From Aurelia coerulea (lineage: Eukaryota; Cnidaria; Scyphozoa; Semaeostomeae; Ulmaridae): 64,000 nt of DNA. The notes under the pieces are model-generated. The model ran no database searches, was not told where the DNA came from, and saw nothing but the letters and a program-made list of their open reading frames with translations. The first letter of the stretch is position 1; the number at the start of each line of letters is the position of its first letter. Made by a program: the position numbers and the translations under genes. This document shows, piece after piece, positions 33,868-44,924 of this stretch. The stretch covers positions 11,013,501 through 11,077,500 of the forward strand of contig CM076949.1 of the NCBI GenBank assembly GCA_039566865.1. The letters are read 5' to 3'.

Positions 33868-34460
33868 GTAAGTATCTGTTAATTCGTCCTTATTTATAAC
33901 AACAGTGTGATGTTTTATTAGGCCAGTTCAGTGCAAATCTTCCCATTATCACCTTCCCCTCAGCATTAAATATTGAAAATCGCCGGTGGTATTCATGTTA
34001 GCTTCAAACTAAAAAAGATTCAGATGCTGTAGTGCTCTAAGCTTGGCATCTTTTAAACACACAGAATAAGAACTTCGAAGCAAAGTATTTAGTCTCCAGA
34101 TGCATGTGAAGAATACGTTTCTGTGTTTACTGAGGTTTTTACCATGACACGCTACAGTGAGGTCAGTGAGGTCAAATTCAAAACTTCGGCATTTCTCCAG
34201 ATTTTGAGATAATTCTTAGCCCCCGTGAACAGGCATGTATTCAAGTATTGGGAACACGTCTGTGAAGGAATGTTTTGAAAACCTTAATTTTGCTTCCGTA
34301 CAATCTTTTTTTGGTGAAGGGTGGTAAAATCGTCCAAAAACGGCCTAAATTTGACTTTTCAAATTTCCCGGTCGATTTTCCGTTCCATTGATTGCTTTCA
34401 AAGCGTGTCACGTGCCAAGCTCGTTAGCCAGTTAGGATTTAGTGCCTATCTTGCCCAGAC

Positions 34461-35092
34461 ATATATTGACGGGGAATGGAATGGGGGAATGGAATGGGGG
34501 AATCGCTCGGGGAATAGAAAAGTTATACAGTATATAGAAGGATAAAGTATAACATAGGAAAGTACTTCTCCGAATGTATATTTTGGCAAAATAGCTAGTC
34601 AATAACAGTTAGTTTTGTTACAAATCAAAAAATTAACTTCACTTTTCAAACAAAGGGGAATGGAATGGGGGAATGGGTTTTCAGGGAATATCAAAACTAC
34701 CTGGTAGAAATTCGATTTGAAGGTATCATTCGAAGCCCCTTCTTTCCAGCTATCCAGATTTACCATTTTCGGATCGATACACGAAACCGTTGGATCTAGA
34801 AGCGAAGGGGAAAGCCAGATAGAAGTTTGCTTGTTGTTTCAAAAGAAGTCAAAAGGCAAATTAGGACGACGCCTCTACACAACAGGCTAGACATAGGCTT
34901 TTTTTAGATTGTTGGAACGATGAGAGATGCCTGGGAATGTTTCTTCACTTTGTTTTCACAAGCAGGGAGGATACAGCCTAGATATTCAGATCAAATTGAA
35001 TGAATATTGGCATTGCTGTCGTTATCATCGCTACTATATGTATAGTAAAATCCCCCCTCCCAGGTTTCGCAAAGCTTGGCAGTTTTTCTGTC
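34461..35092 (+). repeat. TIR block B, left
   Basis: The first part repeats the GGGGAATGGAATGGGG module of block A. The remainder (CGAAACCGTTGGATC onward, with GGACGACGCCTCTACAC and GGAGGATACAGCCTAG) is unique to B. All of it is mirrored at 38202-38825. Confidence 0.85.
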
Positions 35093-35455
35093 AACGTTTC
35101 TTAACTTGACACCCCCTAGATTTTTACTTCCCGTACGCTTATGCCCCTGGGCATACAAAAGCATCGCTTCTTTTCTAATCAAAGGACCTTAGAAGTGACG
35201 CACGGGCTTAATGATTTTTATTGTGAAATTTTCCAAATTATGCCATGAGAATGCAAAGGAAGATCAGTGCAGTTTTGTTGCACCTTCCTCGAAATATGAG
35301 TAAATATGCTGTAATGTTACGTTACAGAATGCAGTCTGAGGAAGCAACCATCAAAAATTGGCGTGCACGAAATGTTTAGTCTTTGCTTGAAGATTTTTCA
35401 GTGGAGAACAAACAATCTAATTAAACACACAAGCAATCAAATTAATCACGAAATA

Positions 35456-35857
35456 CACGTTTTTTTATTATAAGAAACTTGGATCAGCATTTGGTACTAA
35501 AAGTTTCTTAATTTCGCATGAAAATTTCGGTGTTTTAGTAGTAAAAGTTTCTTAATTAGTTTCTTATTTGTTTGGGCCTAAAATTGCGGTATTGTTCGAA
35601 GTTGAGCCTTCTATTTTGCATTGACATTGTCATCAAGAAGAAGCCATGCACATCAAGGCAAAAATTTACCAATTTTGCAGTTAAAAGTCAAGAAAAGACG
35701 GAGGCACCTTTGTTAGAGAGACATAGAATAAGAGAGACATACAGATATAACGTTTTAGAGTTTCTTAACTGTTCTTGAGCGTAGTACTAGAGTTTCTTAA
35801 ATTTTTGGTCATCGTAGTACTAGTTTCTTATAAACCAGTTTCTTATAAAAAAACGTG
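35456..35857. mobile_element. TAAGAAACT-family MITE, 402 bp
   Basis: Flanked by TA (35454-35455 and 35858-35859). The ends are CACGTTTTTTTATTATAAG and the mirror-like CTTATAAAAAAACGTG. AGTTTCTTA and AAGAAACT motifs cluster in both subterminal zones. It inserted inside the large Mutator-like element. Confidence 0.85.
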
Positions 35858-36881
35858 TAATCCGTTTTCAGCATGATTAAACAGTGCTAGTGTTAATAAG
35901 AAACTCTTTTCAAGAATTCAACTAAGAACTAAACCAGTAAGAACCTCGACTGAGAACTTGGATACTGCTCAAAAAACTTGTTTATTTTGTCTGAGAAGGT
36001 AATTCGCATACTGGCGCTGTATTCTGGTAAAACTCACGAAATGCTTGGGAAGTTACCTATCAATGAATACAACGAACATGTAAGAAGGATGCGGAGAAAC
36101 TGCAAAAACCTTTGGTACCCATGATCTGCTAATTTCAACTGTTTACTGAAAGCTAAAAGTGACTTTCAGTACTGGGTGGGAAAATTTATTGGTTTCTTGA
36201 AAACTCTTCGATTGTTGTTCTACTTGACTGATCAGCTGCCTAAAAGTTCTTAGAAAACTAACAATAATCTTGAAAAAATGCTAACAAAGAGCTTTTTGAA
36301 ATAATTTTGATGGGAACGTCATTGGGCTAATTACTGCACTCAAAGAGTTCATTTTGTTGGAGAAATTTCCCTTAGCAACCAATCTCATTCTGTGAAATGA
36401 TGCATCAACACAGGCGAGCAAGGTGGCTGCCATGCCAAACACATTATATTTTCCAATCTCGGCCTGTTCTCAGCTGCAGTCCCTCTATTTTCCAGAAGTT
36501 TATTATTCACAATTTAGCGCAAACCTCAAGATCAATGTGCTTTGCACAAGTCAACTTAGAGGTCTAGTCCGAACAAAACATTGAATTCAGACTATTGCTG
36601 AACAAATTAAAAGTCTAGGCCTACTTTTGAAGCAAAATCGGCTAGCCTATGATTCAAATAAAATGCACAGAAAGTTTAAAAAATGCAAGGCTTGAATTGA
36701 AAATTGATGAACTCGCGTTGTTGCAAGGCTTGATGTGGACTTCATCACGTCCTTCACCCCATGACATAAAGGATTTTGTAAACAGGAAAATGCCCACCAC
36801 CCCTATGACTTCACTACCGTGCGTCAAAAATGCTCTCTCGCACGACTGTGGTGCATCGTGCAACTCTTGCACAGCGCAGAT

Positions 36882-37124
36882 CGAGGGGCAAATTACTGAT
36901 TTTTTTTTCGTACACCTTCCTTAAAATCACAAAAAAATCACACACAAAAATCACAAAAGCACAAAATCACCATACAAAAATCACAAAATCATAGAAAAAT
37001 CACAAAAAAAATCACAAAAAAATCACTAAAATCACAAAAAATCACTAAAATCACAGAAAAAAATCGTGTGATTTTAAAATCACAAAAATCACGTACGCTA
37101 TTTTGAGAAGTGATTTGCCCCTCG
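36882..37124. mobile_element. hAT-like MITE with AAAATCAC array and perfect 8-bp TSD
   Basis: CGAGGGGCAAATTACT is mirrored by AGTGATTTGCCCCTCG, and GCGCAGAT is duplicated exactly at 36874-36881 and 37125-37132. Nearly the whole interior (about 36930-37095) is a degenerate (AAAATCAC)n array. It split an otherwise continuous stretch of the Mutator-like element interior. Confidence 0.88.
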
Positions 37125-37268
37125 GCGCAGATTCTACAGAGCCAAAACGACATGATTTTAGGTCAGGCTGCCCAACACAAAATCAATTGTTTAGCATAAT
37201 TTTTGCTCGACTGAGGGCATTTTTTTGCCCGATTGGGGCTCCCGGTCCCCCGCCTCGTACGCTTATGC

Positions 37269-37796
37269 CCAGGGGGGTACTCAGGTATATTTAGGATAGG
37301 GGTGCTCAGGCTGGGGTACAGCACATCAACCCAAAAAATAATTTCTAGCATAAAAATAGATCCAAACAAATAATTTGTCTTACCCTACATACCCAAAAGT
37401 TATGGAATCAGTATCTTTAATCTGTAGAAAAGGCTTTGAATTGGGGAATTGCTAACTGCTTACTGCTAACTGCTAACTGCTAACTGCTTACATTTCTTAC
37501 ATTACATTTCTTACATTAACTGCTTACATTTCTTACATTACATTGCTAACTGCTTACATTTCTCCATATTGTATTTGAATATTCACGTGTTTGATCTTAG
37601 TAATGTTAGTTACTTGATGTTAATTTCATTTGTAAATTATATTTTTCCCCGATTTTTTCATTTTCCCCAAATTTGAGACCAAAAAAGTAAGCCAGAATTT
37701 CAGGAACCCAAAAAAATAACTGTACAAATCATTGACCCAAAAAAGTAACCTGAACACTCCTATCCTAAATATATGAGATTACCCCCCTTGGGTTGT
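37269..37796. mobile_element. TIR element with GGGTACTC terminus
   Basis: CCCAGGGGGGTACTCAGG, then ATATTTAGGATAGGGGTG, is mirrored at the right end (CACTCCTATCCTAAATATAT, then TACCCCCCTTGGG), giving about 45-bp imperfect TIRs. The termini resemble the 27137 family (a G run and GTACTC). No TSD was resolved. It encloses a CTAACTG array. Confidence 0.7.
37449..37570. repeat. Tandem CTAACTG / CTTACATTT array
   Basis: TGCTAACTGCTTACTGCTAAC-type heptamers grade into CTTACATTTCTTACATTA units. Confidence 0.85.
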
Positions 37797-38201
37797 ATGA
37801 CGCGAGGGGGTACAGAAATGTTGTTCATTTTTTTGCGATTCCCCCTTCAGCAACGCCATGTGGATTCTCTTTCAGCAGGTTTGTCTATTGTCTCTAAACA
37901 CAAACATTCATATCCCTTGCTTTCCTTTTTGGTGGAACTGAGCTTTTTGCAGAGGGTGATAAAGAAAAGAGGGGCGGGGGCAGGATCACGAATCCCGAGA
38001 ATATAATGTTAAATATCACGTTTGACTCCAAAGGATATAGCGTTTTCACATTTCACGACAATAGATAATGGCTTTTCACGCTTCACGAGAAGAAAATATG
38101 TCCGAAAAACATGGCCGATCACGATCACAAGCCAGAGTGCTGCTTTTCAGCTGTGAAACTTTGAACGAACACCTCAACGACATGATTTTAGGTCAGTGCC
38201 A

Positions 38202-38825
38202 CTGCCAAGCTTTGCTAAATTTGGGAGGGGGGATTTTACTATACATATAGTAGCGATGATAACGACAGCAATGCCAATATTCATTCAATTTGATCTGAAT
38301 ATCTAGGCTGTATCCTCCCTGCTTGTGAAAACAAAGTGAAGAAAATTCCCAGGCATATCTCATCGTTCCAACAATCTAAGAAAAGCCTATGTCTAGCCTG
38401 TTTGTGTAGAGGCGTCGTCCTAATTTGCCTTTTGACTTCTTTTGAAACAACAAGCAAACTGCTATCTGGCTTTCCCCTTCGCTTCTTGATCCAACGGTTT
38501 CGTGTATCGATCCGAAAATGGTACATTTGGATAGCTGGAAAGAAGGGGCTTCGAATGATACCTTCAAATCGAATTTCTACCAGGTAGTTTCAATATTCCC
38601 CGAAAACCCATTCCCCCATTCCATTCCCCTTTGTTTGAAAAGTGAAGTTTATTTTTTGATTTGTAACAAAACTATAACTGTTATTGACTAGCTACTTTGT
38701 GAAAAGATACATCTGGAGCAGTACTTTCATATGCTATACTTGGCATATTTATATACGGTATAACTTTTCTATTCCCCGAGCGATTCCCCCATTCCATTCC
38801 CCCATTCCATTCCCCGTCAATGTGT
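38202..38825 (-). repeat. TIR block B', right
   Basis: This is the inverted partner of 34461-35092. It adjoins block A' directly, with only a few bases between. That marks the uninterrupted arrangement into which the nested palindrome inserted on the left. Confidence 0.85.
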
Positions 38826-38831
38826 GTACTT

Positions 38832-39317
38832 GGCATGGCATATATGAACTCTTTGTTGTAAAGAATGCGTTTGCTAATCTGCCTGATAGCCTATTGAAAT
38901 CTTGAAATGTTATTGCCAATTGAGATAAGAAACTATAATCTGAGTTTTACCATACGTTTATGGAGTAACAGTTCAATGTATCGATGCGAAAATGGTAAAT
39001 TTGGATAGCTGAGAAGAAGGGGCTTCGAATGATACCTTGAAATCGAATTTCTACCTGGTAGTTTCGATATTCCCCGAAAACCCATTCCCCCATTCCATTC
39101 CCCTTTGTTTGAAAAAGGAAAGTTTATTTTTTGATTTGTAACAAAACTATAACTGTTATTGACAAGCTATATGGTGAAAAGATACATCTGGAGCAGTACT
39201 TTCATATGCTATACTTGGCTTATTTATATACTGTATAACTTTTCTATTCCCCGAGCGATTCCCCCATTCCATTCCCCGTTCCATTCCCCCATTCCATTCC
39301 CCTCTTTAGAGATAGCC
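38832..39317 (-). repeat. TIR block A', right
   Basis: This is the inverted partner of 31206-31693, ending CCCCTCTTTAGAGATAGCC. It is similar along its whole length, including the two GGGGAATGG-type clusters, which appear here as CCATTCCCC. Confidence 0.88.
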
Positions 39318-39560
39318 ATTCATTTTATGTGTTTTACCACCACTTGCGTTTCGTGAAGATAAGAGTTAGGGAATGTAACAAGGAATTTTTGTTACAGACA
39401 AGCGAGGAGACAAACCAGGCATATGACTCAAAAACATTGAAAGATATATTTGTTAGGACATCTTTCTTTGGATTGAATGGCGTTGAAGGGACTTTGCTAC
39501 AGTTCTCCTACTTACATTTCTCCATTTTAGATTTTAATATCTTGATTGGTAGCACAATTA

Positions 39561-40025
39561 GGGACAGTGCAAAATTTATCATATTACATGGCCGGTGGAG
39601 AACAAAAATTCTTGCAAAAAAATCTGCTTGCCCTGTATGAAATTATTGCAAAAACTAACTGCCCGTCACCCTTTCCTTAGAAAAATGTGTCTCCCGTATT
39701 CTTGAATAAAAGATGTTGTTTATCACCGAAGAATTAACCAAAGACCATAACAAAATCAATTCTTGTCGCCTTATGACTTATTCTTGCAAACGACTGACAA
39801 GGACATTTTCATTAATTTCATACATATCTTCCTGCATTTCTCGACTTGCATGATTCACTATGTTGTCCTCAAAATGAACCATTTTATATCTCAAAATTCG
39901 TCTTGAGCTCATAAAAAGTTCCTGCCTCGTTCATATTGCTTTGTAATTCTTTACAAGCTAAAAAAAGTAGTTGCCCCGTTACGTTTTGCACTGGCCATGT
40001 TATAAAATAAACTTTGCACTATCCC
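39561..40025. mobile_element. MITE, possible PIF/Harbinger type (copy 2, inverted)
   Basis: This is a near full-length inverted copy of 98-569. The flanks are TTA and TCA, a weak 3-bp duplication. Most differences from copy 1 are substitutions and short indels that break the small frames seen there. Confidence 0.75.
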
Positions 40026-41312
40026 TCACAAGGTCTTGCGTTTCAACTGTTCTTCAGGTTGTGACGTCATCGAATTGCTAAATCATCAGCACAAAGTGAC
40101 TGGATTTCTGCTTATTGCCAAATTGTAGATCTTCACAATGTAAGTGCAAAAATTTTCGGCGTGACAAACTTTCGGACAAAGACTTGTCCGAAAATATATT
40201 TGTACGAAATATGGAGTTGTCCGAAAATTTGTCACGCCGAAAATTTTTGCATAGATGTGCGCACGCGCAATGTGGATTGAATGCCAATAGGATAGGAACC
40301 AAGACGAGAAATCTGAAATCGAATCTCCAGCACGTCACGAAAGATTATTGCAAGCATGCAAAGTTTTTGAAAAAGAAACTGTTTCCAATCCAATATTATT
40401 GAACATATAGTCAGAACAAATAACAACAACGTCCTCTTCGTCTTTGACAATTTACATGCTTCCTCTTGTGACTATGCTCTCACTGTTGCTGATATAATTC
40501 GAAAAGAATTCATATCAAAATGGCCAAAATTGATGTTGCAATCAAAAACGACATAGAACAAGAAGACCCTTTTGCAGATTTAAAGTGCCTATGACACCAA
40601 CTACAATTTAAAGCACGTATACAAAGATTGACGAATACGAATAGAAACAAGAAAATTAGTGAATTTTTTGCTGTTCTATTTTTAGAAGGGACTTTATTAG
40701 GACATGCTAGGGCTCTATTCCAAACTTTATGAAGATGTTTTGTTTCAATAAATCTTAAGCCTGGACTTGGGGTGATTTTGCATAAATGATCCGTAGACCA
40801 GTCAAAAATTTTGTCCCAAAATTCATTTGTCCGAAATACCAAAAATGTGTCCGAAAATATTTTCGCCGAAGTTTATCCTCCGAAAATTTTTGTACTTAAT
40901 GTATGTTTGTCTTGAAAATGATACTGCTTTTCCTCTATTGATTTAAAATATACGACAATACAAACCCTTTAAAAAATTTGCATCTGGATGCAAATTCAGA
41001 TAACGCAGGTCTACATGGTTTACACTCACTTCAGATCACGTGATTGTCCTCTTGAGAAGCTGTTAAAGTTTTCGTACCATGAATGGATCATATGGGCTGT
41101 AAGAAACTGGCACAGTAAAAACCCCCTGAGATAGCTCAAATAAGGCAATGACCCGTACGTAAAATCGTATACTCCGATGTGACAAAAATGAATAACACGA
41201 ATAATCCATTTTATGTACTTCGATTCAAATCTCAATAAAGTTCCTTCCAACACGATGCTAATAAAATGAATGATATGCTTCCATGTAATATACGTTACAT
41301 CAAAATCACTGT
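40026..41312. other. Spacer with small foldbacks
   Basis: It contains the 105-bp hairpin (40146-40250) and a decayed relative (about 40800-40897, with TTTGTCCGAAATA and CCGAAAATTTTTGTA). No gene is supported. A short CACGTGATT-containing patch near 41037 has no further context. Confidence 0.4.
40146..40250. repeat. 105-bp hairpin MITE
   Basis: GCAAAAATTTTCGGCGTGAC is mirrored exactly at the right end, and TTTCGGACAA / TTGTCCGAAAA form an inner pair. The arms of about 45 bp enclose about 15 bp. A degraded relative lies near 40800-40897. Confidence 0.85.
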
Positions 41313-41316
41313 AATT

Positions 41317-41391
41317 CATTCATTCATTCATTCATTCATTCATTCATTCATTCATTCATTCATTCATTCATTCATTCATTCATTCATTCAT
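41317..41391. repeat. (ATTC)n microsatellite, LINE 3' tail
   Basis: About 19 perfect ATTC units; on the minus strand this is (GAAT)n at the LINE 3' end. The LINE at 23.19 kb ends in a shorter AATGA-type tail. Confidence 0.93.
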
Positions 41392-41572
41392 TTTAACTTC
41401 TTTAACCATGGTAACCCCGTCAATCAATAGACTGCTTTTCAGGGGGCCGTGCATAAAACCAATGATCTTTGATAAAACCTTACAAATTAAGTTGAAATAA
41501 ATACAAAGTAAAACCCTAATTTAATTACAATGATAAATAAAAAAGTGAATAAATAAATAAAAGAATAAACTA

Positions 41573-42174
41573 CCGGGTGCGCCAAAATAAACTATGCACG
41601 TTTGGCAGGCCACAATAAATTGAATACTGGACCGATTTTGAAGATTTAGGACTTAATATTTAGCAGAGAGCCTGAATTAGATTCTAGGATTTTTTTGCAA
41701 ATTTTTCCGTTTTCAGGTTTTAGAGCTAGAAGCGAGTTTCTTAAATGTTCGTTTTCGAAAATATTGAAAACGATAAAAAACGTCGATCAAATTTTAAAAG
41801 ATCCAACATGAATAAACAAAGAGAAAATGTTTTCAGGGGGATTTGGGGGTTCAGTATTAACTCTCGTACAGCAGATTACAATTGGTCGATTTTTAGATCG
41901 CAAATCACCACGAAAAAGTTCTCTCTTTGTCCATTCATGTCGATTCTTTAGAAAACTTGATCGATGTTTTTTGATCGTTTTCGGTGTTTTCGAAAACAAA
42001 AATCTTAGGAAACTCGCTTCTAGCTCTAAAACCTGAAAATGAAAAAATTTGCAAAAATCCCAGTATCTAATTCAGGCTTTCTGCTAACGAATGAGACATA
42101 AATCCTCAAAATCGATCCAGTATACGATTTATTGTGGCTTGCCAAACGTGCATAGTTTATTTTGGCGCACCCGG
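41573..42174. mobile_element. 602-bp mariner-type foldback in the LINE 3'UTR
   Basis: TA flanks both ends (41571-41572 and 42175-42176). CCGGGTGCGCCAAAATAAAC is mirrored exactly, and pairing continues, with mismatches, nearly to the centre (for example TCTAGCTCTAAAACCTGAAA near 42020). It is almost entirely palindromic. The TA target and CCGGGTG end suggest Tc1/mariner. The short frames on both strands are mirror artefacts. Confidence 0.88.
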
Positions 42175-42176
42175 TA

Positions 42177-43480
42177 TTTCAAAAAGCTTCTTTAAATGCT
42201 TTGAAAGAGGATGCCTGCTTGACTTCACAATCCAAGAGGTTCCAAATTCCAGCACCACGAGATGAGAAAGCTCGCTGACCATTCCTTGTTCTCATTAGTG
42301 GGACTTGAAGATCAGTTGCGGTGTTTCTCAAATTTTTCCTACTGCATGTCGGATTTTTAATAAACATTTCTGACAAGTAATCAGGAGCAAGGTCATTTAC
42401 CGATTTGTAAACCATGCAAGCTGTCTCGGTTTTTATCATATCTGCTACAGTAGGCCAATTCAAACTTTTAATCAAAGCACTAGCAGACACAATTCTAGAA
42501 TGATACCACGATACATTTTACAGAGAGTGTCTTTTGGAAGTAACTTCTTGATAAATTTAAGAAATCCAATAGCACGAGAAACCTTAGATCGTAAAAAATG
42601 GATATGTTCATCCCAAGCTAAATGTTTATCAATTTGCATCCCTGATAACTTGACCTTATCAACCATTTCAACTTCAGAGCCACCAATAGAAAATGATGGT
42701 GGTTCCTTGGAGCCATTCCCTTAAAGAATCAAGTTCTTTGTTAAGCGTCACGTTCAGATCGCTGACGCTCCTTGCAGAAAAGGAGATACTGGTATCATCA
42801 GCATACATAGTCACCTGGCAGTTGTCCAGACAAAACGGAAGGTCATTGATATAAAGTATAAAAAGAAGAAGCCCAAGACAAGATCCTTGTGGAACACCAT
42901 AGTGTATTTCTTCTATTCGTGACGAAACACCATTGACCTTGCATAACTGCCATCTGTCTTGGAGATATGATGTAAACCATGCATGCTCGATACCAGAAAT
43001 TCCTTATTCCTGCATCTTTTTTAGCAGGATATCATGATCTACAGTATCAAACGCTTTCTTCTGGTCTATGAACACCAATGCAGTGTATTTCCCAGTATCC
43101 ATGTTCTTATACCAATCGTTAGTGCAGGACAGGAGACTTGTTACAACAGAGTACAGGCGTCTAAAACTGGATTGTTTAGAAAACAAGTGCTTGTTTGTAT
43201 CCAAGTACTAATAGAGTTGGTTGAAGATCATTTTTTCAAAAATTTGATAACAGATATAGGTCTGTAATTAGAACGATCATCAGTTTGACCACTTTTGGAA
43301 ATAGGAGCAACCCTAGCAATTTTCCAAGAATCTGGAAAACTCCTGTGGCAATAGACAGATTAAATATATCACAAAGGAAGTCAGAAATAACTGGGAGGCC
43401 GATCATCAAAAGATGATTTGCTATGCAGTCAGTGCCAAAATCCATAGATGTTTTGAATTTCCCCAAGACACTTGTGACCT
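42177..43480 (-). pseudogene. LINE reverse transcriptase, fragmented
   Basis: RT sequence is recognisable in several broken frames. From the RT N-side: GKFKTSMDFGTD (about 43460), VFIDQKKAFDTVDHDIL (motif A, about 43060), a VPQG block (about 42895, with the neighbouring LLLFILYIND region), and YADD within a broken stretch near 42805. Then HLAWDEHIHFL (about 42620), and RGAGIWN near the C-terminus with a stop near 42180. Multiple frameshifts and stops make it inactive. Confidence 0.82.
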
Positions 43481-43484
43481 GGTG

Positions 43485-44009
43485 AGCATAGGTTCCAAAT
43501 CTTTAAAAAGGCTGGTGTAAAATGCAGTGACCTATTTCTTTGAACTGAATGACTTCAAAGAAACTTAAGCTATTTCTCTATAATTCTACCGTTGAACTTT
43601 TCTGAAATCTTCGATATTTTCAGAATTAGAGTGTTTTTTTACTTTTTCAAGAATTCAAGAAAAATTGTCAAAAAAAACTTAAAACCATCGTAATCTCTAA
43701 ACTGTTTGAAGCAACATGAAACAATTTCGAAGAAACTCATAGTTTATGGATGTCTACAATATGGTATCAAGCAAAAGTCTGTCACTTTTCTGGTTTATGA
43801 TTTAGAAATTTGATAACGTCATACCCTCAAATGAGTTGAAATGTAAGATATGTCAAAATTTTGAAAAATATTAAAAACTTTGGAAAAGTCCAACGGTAGA
43901 ATTAAAGATAAGTGACTAAAGTTTGTTTCAGGCCACTTAGTTCGAAGAAATAGATCACAGAATTTACACCCACCTTTTTACGCCGAGTTAAAGATGAGGA
44001 AGCTATGCT
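43485..44009. mobile_element. TIR element, AGCATAGGTT family (copy 1)
   Basis: AGCATAGGTTCCAAATCTTT is mirrored by AAAGATGAGGAAGCTATGCT. The flanks are GACCTGGTG and AACCTGGTG, an 8-9-bp target duplication. A second inverted pair around TCTACCGTTGAAC / TCCAACGGTAGA lies inside. A close copy in the same orientation is at 58699-59222. It interrupts LINE coding sequence. Confidence 0.88.
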
Positions 44010-44100
44010 AACCTGGTGTGAATTTACAGGTTGAAAGTGAAACCGTGCTGCTTCTGGATTTACTGAATATTTACCCTCAAAAAAGGATAAAGTACTTTGG

Positions 44101-44528
44101 AAAAAACTTGGGAGTATTACGGTGCCCCCTACCAGCTCCCCGGGTCCTATATGCCTGTGGCACTATGTTTTGAATGAGAGCCGCAAAAACGGCCTTGGAC
44201 CATTTGGACCAATGAGGAGCATTAAGCCTCATTTCAATTACATCACAGACTGTCACAAAGTGCCGTTTGAAACAAATGGGTGGCTTCACTGTTCAAAGCG
44301 ATCATTAAACTATTTACCAAAATCGGTCTTTCTGAACCGAATAACTGGAATCGCCGTATCTTCTGCGATCTAACATCAACGGTAACATCATTTGGAACAA
44401 AGATATGATAAAAAAAGCATGATGGCTGGGAGCTCTACTGGTGGGCAAGCCCCAGCAGCTACAGCTGCACTTTAGTTGTTTCTTTTGGATCTCATGCTTG
44501 TCCACCATTTTTTCTGAGAAAGGGAATA
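44101..44528. other. Spacer, possibly older LINE or host sequence
   Basis: Upstream of the LINE RT fragment. I see no conserved protein. A 73-codon minus-strand frame (44314-44535) lacks motifs. Confidence 0.35.
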
Positions 44529-44922
44529 CACTCATTTTTTCGATAAGAAACCGCTTATAAGAAACGGTAGGCTCAATTTTTCAAAAGTTAAGAAACATCC
44601 CTACCTGAATTGAAAAAGCTAAGAAACTTTTGTAATGTACAATTTCAATTTTCCTATCGTACTCAAAAAAGGTTTTGACAGTGTACAGTTATAGCAACTC
44701 TTTGGACATTATTTTGAGTGCGAATTATGTTATTTACTTGTTTTGATATCTTACTAAGTAATTTGGGAGCCCTTTATGCAAAACAAAATGAGCTCTACAC
44801 TTCCGGCATCAAAAGTATAAGAAACGCATAAGAAACTTTTGCCAGCAAAATGGCCCAAAAATTTAAGAAGAACTGCCTACCATCACCGGACCTTAGTTTC
44901 TTATATAAAAAAAAAATGAGTG
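44529..44922. mobile_element. TAAGAAACT-family MITE, 394 bp
   Basis: TA flanks both ends (44527-44528 and 44923-44924). The ends CACTCATTTTTTCGATAAG and TATAAAAAAAAAATGAGTG are mirror-like. AAGAAAC occurs at least seven times inside, including a TATAAGAAACGCATAAGAAAC pair. Confidence 0.87.
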
Positions 44923-44924
44923 TA

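Larger units (their letters stand above)
31703..34451. mobile_element. Near-palindromic nested element with 9-bp TSD and captured gene sequence
   Basis: TGCCCAGAC is duplicated at 31694-31702 and 34452-34460. Arms of about 1.33 kb (31703 to about 33035, and about 33130 to 34451) start AAAGATAGGCACTAAATCC and AGATAGGCACTAAATCC. They are highly similar throughout, leaving a loop of about 100 bp with weaker pairing. The 9-bp TSD and extreme TIR length suggest a Mutator-like element, here inserted between blocks A and B of another. Each arm holds the same gene-like sequence. The comparison point is the A'/B' junction at 38826-38831, where no such insertion is present. Confidence 0.87.
31206..39317. 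mobile_element. 8.1-kb Mutator-like element with compound long TIRs
   Basis: The ends are GGCTATCTCTAAAGAGGGG and CCCCTCTTTAGAGATAGCC. The flanks are ATTTATTTTA (31196-31205) and ATTCATTTTA (39318-39327), a 10-bp target duplication with one mismatch. Long TIRs and 9-11-bp TSDs are the Mutator/MULE signature. Inverted block A (about 488 bp) is outermost at each end and block B (about 625 bp) lies inside it. A and B share about 320 bp in direct orientation, so each terminus is a tandem pair. On the left, A and B are separated by a nested 2.75-kb element (31703-34451). The interior (35093-38201) holds further MITEs and no transposase frame, so the element is non-autonomous. Confidence 0.85.
41313..44100 (-). 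mobile_element. LINE (same group as 18.3-23.2 kb), doubly interrupted
   Basis: It runs on the minus strand: an (AATG)n tail at 41317-41391, then a 3'UTR with the GGCCCCCTG hairpin (to about 41570), then RT fragments up to about 44100. It is split by a mariner-type foldback (41573-42174) and by a TIR element (43485-44009). Across the second gap the protein reading resumes (FQPVNS, then HQVTSVLGKFK), matching the order in the 20.8-kb LINE (FKPVDTRQVEKVFGKFK). Confidence 0.88.

Noticed and set aside
36920..37095. AAAATCAC repeats as a CRISPR-like array
   Set aside because: No spacers of regular unique sequence; it is a degenerate microsatellite inside a MITE in a eukaryotic genome.
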